Shown: positions 1 to 6,533 of the stretch, one piece after another | Layout: the number at the start of each line of letters is the position of its first letter | Numbering within the stretch: position 1 is the stretch's first letter | Made by a program: the position numbers and the translations under genes | Notes under the pieces: generated by a model | The model's input: the letters and a program-made list of their open reading frames with translations, nothing else | Told to the model about the DNA's origin: nothing | Databases searched by the model: none | NCBI GenBank assembly: GCA_950054195.1 | Contig: CATLPG010000018.1 | Coordinates: forward strand, 1-53,526 | Length of the DNA stretch: 53,526 nt | Reading direction: 5' to 3' | From: an uncultured Saccharospirillaceae bacterium | GTDB lineage: Bacteria > Bacteroidota > Bacteroidia > Flavobacteriales_D > CAJJDF01

Positions 1-1522
1 GGTAATAACCATCAGCAGTTGTTTTAATGTATTCACTTCTTAAACCAGCAGTTATGCTTAATCTATTGGTTAAATAAATCATGTTTTCTCCAAATAAAGC
101 TAAATTCCAACTCGGAAATTGATAATCGGAGCCTTCTAATGAATCAGGGTTTAAGTAGTAAAAGTCCGGACCGCTTAGATCATTCGCTAAACCTTGTTGT
201 TTTACAGTATTTCCTCTGTAAACTCGGATACCCAATATGCTTAGGTTGAGTTTGTCTTTTACAGTATAACGTTGTAGCCACTTGGTTTCATTACCGAAGT
301 TTTGGTACTTATCTAAAAGGTAATCACGCTCTTGTAAAGGATCTATCCGTGTAATATTACCTAAAAAGCCTAAAGCCTTTCTGTTAGCAAATAAGCTAAA
401 GAATTTGGTTTGAAACTCACGGTTAGGAGAAGGTTTGTAAAAAAGAGTAGCACTTGGTAAATTCCATGCTACAGAAAACCAGTTTCGATCTCTTATGGAA
501 GTAGATGGATCATTTTCAAACATGGCATCGGTTAAACCACCTGGTTGTTTAGTTAAATAGTAAAAATGGGTGTACTCAACATTTAAAAGTAAGCGTCTGG
601 CTAATTGTAGTTCTCCTTGAAAATAAGCGTTTTTCGAGTTGAATGCACTGTTAGGTTTCCAATCATTGCCTTTTTTGTAACTACCATAAGCATAAAAATT
701 CCCTTTTCCGTTTCTACCGTAAATGGAATTGTAAGTATTTAAAAATTGATACGATCCATAGGTGTGGTAGCCTTGATAACCAATTCTTTTGAAGTTGATA
801 GGAGCTTTTTTCTTGATGTAGTTAATCATTCCACCGAATTGTGTGCCATATTGCAAAGCACCAGCTCCCCGAACAGATTCAATGCGTTCAATAGATTCTC
901 CAGGAGGAACATAATAAGCATCAGGATAGCCGAGTGCATCAGCACTAATATCATATCCGTTTTGACGGATGTTTAAGTTTGATGATCGCTCAGGACTTAG
1001 TCCTCTTACTCCAATTTCTGTACCTAAGCCTGCGGATGATGTTTCAATATAATTTAATCCAGATACATTCCCATAAATTTGTCTGGAATTATTGGTAGCT
1101 AAATTCGCTTTTGATTGATCTAATTGAATACGTTCAGATTTTTTACCGTGGTAAAAGAACATTTTTTCCACTTTTCTTAAGAAAGTTGGAGCTAATTCTT
1201 TGTCATCTTTCTTATCAGAAATGATAGAAGCTTTTAACTCAACGTGTCTAGGTAGCAAGTAAATAGTTTTATTAGTTGAAACAGAGACCTGCTGTGAAAA
1301 ATAATCGGGGTGACTTATTAATAGTAGTTCTTCTTGATTAGAAGAGAAGCAACTGATGCCGTCTTTATTGGAGATGTAATCCTTTTTTGTAGATAGTATA
1401 AAAATATCTACATACTCAACAGAAGAACTGTCTTTCGAAGATTTGATAGTAACACAAACCTCTTGAGCGATTAATTGCTGGATGCAACAACTAACTAGAA
1501 GTATGAACTTAATACTTTTCAA
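1..1522 (-). CDS. TonB-dependent outer-membrane receptor (3' part beyond window edge)
   Basis: Outer-membrane active-transport receptor, probably for a ferric chelate. I translated it from the reverse strand: it is open from a TTG at 1520-1522 to the window edge, about 507 codons. The N-terminus (MKSIKFILLVSCCIQQLIAQ) is a clean signal peptide. A short carboxypeptidase-regulatory-like beta domain follows, then a plug with the typical GTEIGVRGLSPE, ERIESVRGAGALQYG and FGGMINYI segments, then aromatic beta-barrel strands. There is no ATG nearby, and the TTG start overlaps the stop of the upstream HTTM gene by 14 bases, which suggests translational coupling. Neighbours (imelysin-like and DUF4856 lipoproteins, Fur-like sites) point to iron uptake. 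The plug resembles FecA-type receptors; the exact substrate is inferred, not shown. Confidence 0.9.
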   Translation of the reverse strand, partial: MKSIKFILLVSCCIQQLIAQEVCVTIKSSKDSSSVEYVDIFILSTKKDYISNKDGISCFSSNQEELLLISHPDYFSQQVSVSTNKTIYLLPRHVELKASIISDKKDDKELAPTFLRKVEKMFFYHGKKSERIQLDQSKANLATNNSRQIYGNVSGLNYIETSSAGLGTEIGVRGLSPERSSNLNIRQNGYDISADALGYPDAYYVPPGESIERIESVRGAGALQYGTQFGGMINYIKKKAPINFKRIGYQGYHTYGSYQFLNTYNSIYGRNGKGNFYAYGSYKKGNDWKPNSAFNSKNAYFQGELQLARRLLLNVEYTHFYYLTKQPGGLTDAMFENDPSTSIRDRNWFSVAWNLPSATLFYKPSPNREFQTKFFSLFANRKALGFLGNITRIDPLQERDYLLDKYQNFGNETKWLQRYTVKDKLNLSILGIRVYRGNTVKQQGLANDLSGPDFYYLNPDSLEGSDYQFPSWNLALFGENMIYLTNRLSITAGLRSEYIKTTADGYY

Positions 1523-2825
1523 GCCAATCGATCGGTTTTAAAGAGTTTTCAATTTCGGTCAAATTTACATCTTCTTTCACATATCGTTGGCTTCCTTTAC
1601 CATTTAATGATACAAAAGAGAATGCCGTAACTTTGGGAGATGGATTTTTAGTGCTTTTATACAGGCTACTTAGGTAATGTGCATATTGTAAAATGAAATC
1701 AGGCTGAGTCGCCATCATTTTTTCTTGAATAGGTGTTAAGTAATCAGCGTTATTTATGATGATGTATTGGTTATCATTTTTAGGATAAACTTTAAACTGA
1801 GCGTAACCAGCCTTTTCCATAAGCATCACTCGCCAAGAAAAGCGATACCCTTGCTCTGTCCAAAATAAGTTGTTTGGATAAAGTAGATGCCTAAAAGGGA
1901 AGATTAGTTGAAATCCAAAAAACACGATTAAAAAAGAACGAACAATAACTCTTACTGATTTTCCAATCGTTATCTGTTGCTCGTCTTTATTCCGAGCTAT
2001 TTTCCAAATACGTTCGTGAAGCTCAATAGAGAAAAAGATGGTTGTAGATAAAATCATCACAAAAGGAAAAATTCCAATGGGGAATAACCAAGATGTAAAT
2101 CCATGAAAGAAAATAACTAAGAGGTAAGCAATTCTACGAGTTTTTTTAATCAAGAGTAAAAAGGGGATAGAAAGATCAAAAATAGCTCCTCCCCAGCTAA
2201 AAGCATAAGCTAACCAATTATCATCCATAAAAGAGCCTATTAATGGCAAATGGGTGTGAGCAGCCAACCAAATTTTCAAAGGTTGAGCTTCTATAAGCCA
2301 ATGGTAATTGAGTTTTGCTATTCCGGCATAAAAATAAACGATACTAAGCATCAACATGATGCTCCAAATATGCCAATTAAACACGTGTGTTTTTCTCTTG
2401 GTAAGTCCTAAATAGACATCCAACGATCGATTTCGATTAGCTGGCAAAAAAATAAGTAGAAAGCTTACTAAACTCACGAAATAATAATGATTTAAATAAA
2501 AGGTAGCATCAATGAGTTCAATATAGGTGAAGAGTAAAAAAAAAGTTACACAGGCCCATCGATAAAGAAAACCTAAAGAAATTGCTAAAGCAGCAAAAGC
2601 TGTAACAATAAATATAGCATAAAGCAGCGTAGGGGAGGGGACTGTTACCCAGCTAAAGCCGTAAAATTTAAAATGGAAGTTAGGGTTAATATAATTTTCT
2701 TCAATCCATCCATTCAACCAAAAACGAAGGGTGCTAAAAAACATCATTGCTCCAAACAATACGCGAAACGTAATGAGTGGAGCAATTGAAGTGGGTTGAA
2801 ATATTTTATTCCAAAGTTGATGCAT
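1509..2825 (-). CDS. HTTM-domain membrane protein (vitamin K-dependent gamma-carboxylase-like)
   Basis: Multi-pass inner-membrane protein of 438 residues with several hydrophobic helices between about residues 20 and 320, then a soluble C-terminal part. Family features include an HYY segment, a YFYAGIAKLNYHWL segment with the conserved lysine region, and FFHGFTSWLFPIGIFPF. These match the HTTM (horizontally transferred transmembrane) family, which is related to vitamin K-dependent gamma-glutamyl carboxylase. It lies 5 bases after the imelysin-like gene, and its 3' end overlaps the TonB receptor start. Homologues in such Bacteroidota clusters travel with imelysin and TonB receptors, which suggests a role in iron or haem uptake or in modifying a partner lipoprotein. 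No enzymatic activity can be claimed from sequence alone. Confidence 0.8.
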   Translation of the reverse strand: MHQLWNKIFQPTSIAPLITFRVLFGAMMFFSTLRFWLNGWIEENYINPNFHFKFYGFSWVTVPSPTLLYAIFIVTAFAALAISLGFLYRWACVTFFLLFTYIELIDATFYLNHYYFVSLVSFLLIFLPANRNRSLDVYLGLTKRKTHVFNWHIWSIMLMLSIVYFYAGIAKLNYHWLIEAQPLKIWLAAHTHLPLIGSFMDDNWLAYAFSWGGAIFDLSIPFLLLIKKTRRIAYLLVIFFHGFTSWLFPIGIFPFVMILSTTIFFSIELHERIWKIARNKDEQQITIGKSVRVIVRSFLIVFFGFQLIFPFRHLLYPNNLFWTEQGYRFSWRVMLMEKAGYAQFKVYPKNDNQYIIINNADYLTPIQEKMMATQPDFILQYAHYLSSLYKSTKNPSPKVTAFSFVSLNGKGSQRYVKEDVNLTEIENSLKPIDWLEKY

Positions 2826-2830
2826 GGCTC

Positions 2831-3979
2831 TTAATCACCATCATTGTCTTGGTAAGTAATTAAAATAGATAAAGCGCTAGTTAAGTCTAACTTTAGTAAA
2901 ACAACTAACTTTTGCATTTCATCATAGAGCTCTTGAACTTTCGATTGGTTATTTAATACCTCTACATCAATACTTGCTTGTAAAGCATCTATTTTTGTAA
3001 TTACAGATGAAAATTGAGTGTTAATTTTATTAGAAAGTAACTCACTACCGTGTTTAGCCTCTAGATGATCTAAATAGTCATCAAAGCCAATGCCAGATTC
3101 AGAACCATTTCCATTAATGTAGTTTTGTAAACCAGTTACCGATGTTTTTAAAAGCACTAACGAGTGTTGACTATAGATTGCTTCAGCTTTCCCAGGGATT
3201 GGTATACCTAGGCTTCTAACTCCTAATGGAATACCAACTTTACCATCTCTGATGTACTTTTCATAATCCATGTTTAAGGCATTAACCATTAGTCCAATCG
3301 AACTTCCAACATCAGTACCATTTGCAGCTAAAAAGGTCGTTTTATAACTGCTATTCCACTGGTTAGCGACTAGCTCTACTTGCTGGTTAGCATTAGCAAC
3401 AACATCCTTAAGGTATTGCAATCTATTAGCCCCAATAGCATTGTCGTTAAAATAATCAACTAAGAGATTAACGTTATTATGAAATAATAAATAGTCAACT
3501 GCTGGAAATCCAATAGCAACCAAATTGCTAGCAGCCCCTAAATTGTATGAGCCACTTGTAATATTGGATTTAATAACTAAGGTGTCGCAAGGATAGGTAT
3601 TGATGCTACCTTTTAAAGCGATACTTTCAGCCGGTCCAAAATCAAACGAACTGCAAAGTTGCCATGTTTGGTAAGCACTTTTAAAACTAATTTGTGCTTC
3701 AATAAGGTCATTTGCACTTACAGGTTGACTTAAAGCTTGAATTTGTTGATTAAAATTGGAGACTATGAATTTTAAAGAATCATAACGAGGAATAATAACA
3801 TTGTTGGCGATATTCTCAAGCAAGATGCTTTTGTTGAATTCAGCCTTAGTAATATCATCATTTTTTTTATCCTTTTTACATGACGAAAGCAATAATAAGT
3901 TTAACGTTACCAAACAAAAAAGACTACTGTTCAAAAGTTTAAAATTGCTAACTCTTGTTTTATGAATTAGGTTCATCAT
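2831..3979 (-). CDS. imelysin-like predicted lipoprotein (COG3489 type)
   Basis: Secreted lipoprotein of 382 residues. A hydrophobic stretch at about 17-33 ends in the lipobox LSSC (Cys34). The rest is helical and matches imelysin-like proteins, for example the SAYQTWQLCSSFDFGPAES and GFPAVDYLLF segments. Imelysins carry a GxHxxE signature; here the equivalent is G157-F-P159-A-V-D162, so the His and Glu are replaced. It sits second in the iron-type operon, between a DUF4856 lipoprotein and the HTTM gene. Imelysin-family proteins are linked to iron uptake and are probably iron or ligand binders rather than peptidases. Start choice: the first of two tandem ATGs was used; the second differs by one residue. 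Confidence 0.85.
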   Translation of the reverse strand: MMNLIHKTRVSNFKLLNSSLFCLVTLNLLLLSSCKKDKKNDDITKAEFNKSILLENIANNVIIPRYDSLKFIVSNFNQQIQALSQPVSANDLIEAQISFKSAYQTWQLCSSFDFGPAESIALKGSINTYPCDTLVIKSNITSGSYNLGAASNLVAIGFPAVDYLLFHNNVNLLVDYFNDNAIGANRLQYLKDVVANANQQVELVANQWNSSYKTTFLAANGTDVGSSIGLMVNALNMDYEKYIRDGKVGIPLGVRSLGIPIPGKAEAIYSQHSLVLLKTSVTGLQNYINGNGSESGIGFDDYLDHLEAKHGSELLSNKINTQFSSVITKIDALQASIDVEVLNNQSKVQELYDEMQKLVVLLKLDLTSALSILITYQDNDGD

Positions 3980-4056
3980 GTATAATAAAATTTACACTTA
4001 AGACTGTTATGAGTTTCTATTTAGAAATCACAGCCTCCAAAATTAAAAAATAAAAA

Positions 4057-5193
4057 TTATAAACTTGTTTTAACTGCGTCTAACTCGTAGGTAGAACTTA
4101 AAAGGTCTATAGCGTTATTAATGTCAGCTACAGTAATGCTTACAAAGTCAGGTATACTTGTAGGACCAGCAGTAGTTTCTAAATATCCCATAGTTGTTGA
4201 TAAATCAGTAGTTGATATTTTTTTATCACTGTTGTAAGCCAAAGAGAAAATAAATCCATAAGCTTCAGAAAGTGCATGACATCTCAATGCGTCATCTGCA
4301 AAATTAGCTTTTGCACTATTTAAATAATGGATAGCTGTAGTAACTAAAATCATTTCATATTCTTTTCTTACTTGAACAGCTGCTTCGTCTCTCATGGTGT
4401 AATCATTTGTTGAAATACCATATCTTCCTTTAATAAACTGGTTCATTACTTTAGTAGAGGTATTTAAGCCTACAGCATCCCCTTTTGTTGAGTATTTACC
4501 ATGAAATCTTCCACCACTATTGTTTGTTGAAGAGAAATCCGTAGGAACTCCCCAATAACCGAACGCTTCATCCCAATGATGTTCCATATCCGTTCCTTGA
4601 ACTGGATCAGAAGTAGTGTTATCTACAGCGTTACCAATTTTACTATCTCTTGTATATGTTTCAGCAATTTGATAATAAAACACGGCTCCCATAAGACCTT
4701 TTTCTACTATTTGAGTATACTCAGCACCATATTCATCTAAAAAATATTTTTTAGTACCACTAGTAGCTACACCTGCGTTTCCAGCACTCCAGGTATTTCC
4801 AGCATTAGCACTTATTTGCCCTTGTCTTTTTAAAAGATACTCAAAGTAAGCTACATCTTTAGCGCCAACATTATTATAGCACTTATTCTTAAGTTGCTTA
4901 GTAGAAGCATTTAGATTAGCATCACTAAATGGACTGTTTGTATTAGCAAACATATTAAGCAATACAGTAGAATCAACTTGATTACCATCGTTTGCCTTTT
5001 TCATTTCTGCAGAAAGCTCGGTTAACATATCCAAGCGATCTGTTTGTCCACTATAATCAGCTGGGCTAAAATTATAAGTAGTTGGCATTTGATTTTGTGG
5101 CGTAGTGTCCTCAGGAGTGGTTGGCTCCTCTTTTTTCTTACATGCAGTAGCAAATAATCCTATTGCTAGTGCAGATACAAATACTTTTTTCAT
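4057..5193 (-). CDS. DUF4856 lipoprotein
   Basis: Lipoprotein of 378 residues. The signal peptide ends in the lipobox FATAC with lipidated Cys18, followed by a charged, proline-rich linker (KKKEEPTTPEDTTPQNQ). The mature part fits the DUF4856 family: a conserved central HHWDEAFGYWGVP segment and a later RDEAAVQVRKEYEM helix. DUF4856 genes in Bacteroidota commonly adjoin imelysin and TonB-receptor genes, as here. It is the first gene of the operon, 77 bases before the imelysin-like gene, and is directly preceded by a promoter flanked by two Fur-like repeats. Molecular function is unknown; surface or periplasmic iron/haem capture is inferred from context only. Confidence 0.85.
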   Translation of the reverse strand: MKKVFVSALAIGLFATACKKKEEPTTPEDTTPQNQMPTTYNFSPADYSGQTDRLDMLTELSAEMKKANDGNQVDSTVLLNMFANTNSPFSDANLNASTKQLKNKCYNNVGAKDVAYFEYLLKRQGQISANAGNTWSAGNAGVATSGTKKYFLDEYGAEYTQIVEKGLMGAVFYYQIAETYTRDSKIGNAVDNTTSDPVQGTDMEHHWDEAFGYWGVPTDFSSTNNSGGRFHGKYSTKGDAVGLNTSTKVMNQFIKGRYGISTNDYTMRDEAAVQVRKEYEMILVTTAIHYLNSAKANFADDALRCHALSEAYGFIFSLAYNSDKKISTTDLSTTMGYLETTAGPTSIPDFVSITVADINNAIDLLSSTYELDAVKTSL

Positions 5194-5196
5194 AAG

Positions 5197-5219
5197 TTAT
5201 TTAGAATGGTTTTAAATAA
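5197..5219. promoter_or_regulatory. Fur-like inverted repeat, proximal
   Basis: Left arm TTATTTAGAAT, one central base, right arm GTTTTAAATAA. The arms are complementary at 9 of 11 positions (11-1-11 layout). It lies 4 bases upstream of the DUF4856 start codon and downstream of the -7 element, where a bound repressor would block transcription. Assignment to Fur is inferred from the layout and from the iron-type operon it precedes. Confidence 0.5.
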
Positions 5220-5227
5220 TGATGAGT

Positions 5228-5235
5228 CAAATGTA
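5228..5235 (-). promoter_or_regulatory. -7 element of the iron-type operon promoter
   Basis: On the minus strand the sequence is TACATTTG, a perfect match to the Bacteroidota -7 consensus TAnnTTTG, 34 bases upstream of the DUF4856 start codon. No clear TTG is seen at the expected -33 position, which is instead covered by the distal Fur-like repeat. This could mean a weak basal promoter. Confidence 0.6.
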
Positions 5236-5239
5236 ATTC

Positions 5240-5262
5240 TTATTTAGAATAAATAAAAATAA
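5240..5262. promoter_or_regulatory. Fur-like inverted repeat, distal
   Basis: The half-site TTATTTAGAAT is identical to that of the proximal repeat, followed by a weaker right half AATAAAAATAA (8 of 11 positions complementary). It covers the region upstream of the -7 element where the -33 element would lie. Two copies of one 11-base half-site flanking a single promoter are unlikely by chance even in AT-rich DNA. Confidence 0.45.
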
Positions 5263-5392
5263 GAAAATTATTAATTATGTTTTTGTCTTAAAATCAACCT
5301 GTTAAATTGTGATTATGTAAGATTTTTTTGTTTTAATTATAATTATTGGTTGATTAAATGTCCTATACTCAATATTTATTATCTTAGTTTAA

Positions 5393-6316
5393 ATGAAGCT
5401 TTCTAAAGAACATATTGCTCAATTCGGAAACCTTGAGTTGCTGGCTAAACAAGTAGTAGAAGGTTTTATTACGGGATTACACAAAAGTCCTTTCCACGGA
5501 TTTTCGGTAGAGTTTGCAGAGCATCGTTTATATAACAAAGGAGAATCTACGCGACATATTGATTGGAAATTATACGCTCGTACAGAAAAACTATTTGTTA
5601 AAAGGTATGAAGAGGAAACAAACTTAAGGTGTCAAATACTACTAGACACTTCTTCTTCGATGTTATTTCCATTAGATGAGGGAAGGCTAAATAAACTTGA
5701 GTTTTCAATTTTAGCTGCAGCTTCTTTGATAGAATTGCTTAAAAAACAAAGAGATGCTTTTGGTTTATCTTTATTTACAGATAAGTTACAAATGGAAACA
5801 CCAGCAAAAACAAGTGTTTCACATCAACGATTTATTTATCATGAATTAGATAAATTACTTGATAAGTCAAATCAAGAACAGGGAAAAGAAACCAATGTTA
5901 TTGAGAGTATCCATCATTTCGCAGAAAAGATTCATAAACGCTCAATGGTTATCATCTTTACCGATATGTTTGATAATAACTTGCATGAAAACGAAGAAGC
6001 ATTTTCAGCATTACAGCATCTTCGACACAAAAAGCATGATGTTATTTTATTCCATGTAAGCGATAAGAAAAAGGAAATAGAGTTAACTTTTGATAATAAA
6101 CCTTATGTTTTCGTTGATTTAGAAACGGGGGAAGAATTAAAGCTAAATCCATCTCAGGTGAAAGAAAAATATAAAGAAATTACTAAGTCCCAACGAGAGA
6201 TGGTGAAATTAAAATGTGGACAGTTTGCTATTGATTATGTGGATGTTGATATACAAGATGGGGTTCATAAAGTCCTTCAGCAGTATTTAATTAAGAGAAA
6301 TAAGCTCGTCAAATAG
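5393..6316 (+). CDS. DUF58 domain protein, von Willebrand A-like fold
   Basis: Cytoplasmic protein of 307 residues. The N-terminal half carries the DUF58 hallmark (FAEHRLYNKGESTRHIDWKL, then YARTEKLFVKRYEEE). The C-terminal half is a vWA-like domain with a MIDAS-type D85-T-S87-S-S89 motif, so it probably binds a divalent metal. DUF58 proteins usually work with MoxR AAA+ ATPases and Bat proteins in assembly or stress functions. Here no moxR or bat gene is adjacent: the neighbours are the divergent iron-type operon and tRNA-Asp. It is transcribed divergently from the DUF4856 gene, with about 200 bases between. The assignment to the family is firm, but the cellular role is unknown. Confidence 0.9.
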   Translation: MKLSKEHIAQFGNLELLAKQVVEGFITGLHKSPFHGFSVEFAEHRLYNKGESTRHIDWKLYARTEKLFVKRYEEETNLRCQILLDTSSSMLFPLDEGRLNKLEFSILAAASLIELLKKQRDAFGLSLFTDKLQMETPAKTSVSHQRFIYHELDKLLDKSNQEQGKETNVIESIHHFAEKIHKRSMVIIFTDMFDNNLHENEEAFSALQHLRHKKHDVILFHVSDKKKEIELTFDNKPYVFVDLETGEELKLNPSQVKEKYKEITKSQREMVKLKCGQFAIDYVDVDIQDGVHKVLQQYLIKRNKLVK

Positions 6317-6338
6317 TAATATTTTATTGAAATAAATT

Positions 6339-6367
6339 TTGAGAAACGAAATTATGTATTAATTTTG
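6339..6367 (+). promoter_or_regulatory. promoter of tRNA-Asp
   Basis: TTG at 6339-6341, an 18-base spacer, and TAATTTTG at 6360-6367 match the Bacteroidota -33/-7 promoter (TTG and TAnnTTTG). The mature tRNA begins 29 bases after the -7 element, leaving a short 5' leader for RNase P to remove. Confidence 0.75.
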
Positions 6368-6396
6368 TCGTGCTGTTGAAATAACGGCAACCAGTA

Positions 6397-6470
6397 GGTC
6401 TGGTAGTTCAGCTGGTTAGAATACATGCCTGTCACGCATGGGGTCGCGGGTTCGAGTCCCGTCCAGACCG
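6397..6470 (+). tRNA. tRNA-Asp (anticodon GTC)
   Basis: A 74-base cloverleaf folds by eye. The acceptor arms GGTCTGG and CCAGACC pair fully with discriminator G. The D stem is GTTC/GAAT, the anticodon stem CATGC/GCATG with loop CTGTCAC (GTC at 6431-6433), the variable loop has five bases, and the T arm is GCGGG-TTCGAGT-CCCGT. The 3' CCA is not encoded and must be added by the CCA enzyme. Confidence 0.97.
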
Positions 6471-6474
6471 CTTT

Positions 6475-6503
6475 AAAAAGCCTCTCTTTTGAGAGGCTTT
6501 TTT
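6475..6503 (+). terminator. intrinsic terminator of tRNA-Asp
   Basis: Stem AAAAAGCCTCTC / GAGAGGCTTTTT with a TTTT loop, ending in a run of T. It starts 4 bases after the tRNA. The hairpin recurs almost unchanged at 14135-14161. Confidence 0.9.
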
Positions 6504-6533
6504 AGTTTAAAGCCATTCTGATAAAATTCAAAA

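Noticed and set aside
746-976. Plus-strand reading frame of 76 codons
   Set aside because: It is antisense to the clearly coding plug and barrel region of the TonB receptor and shows no protein features.
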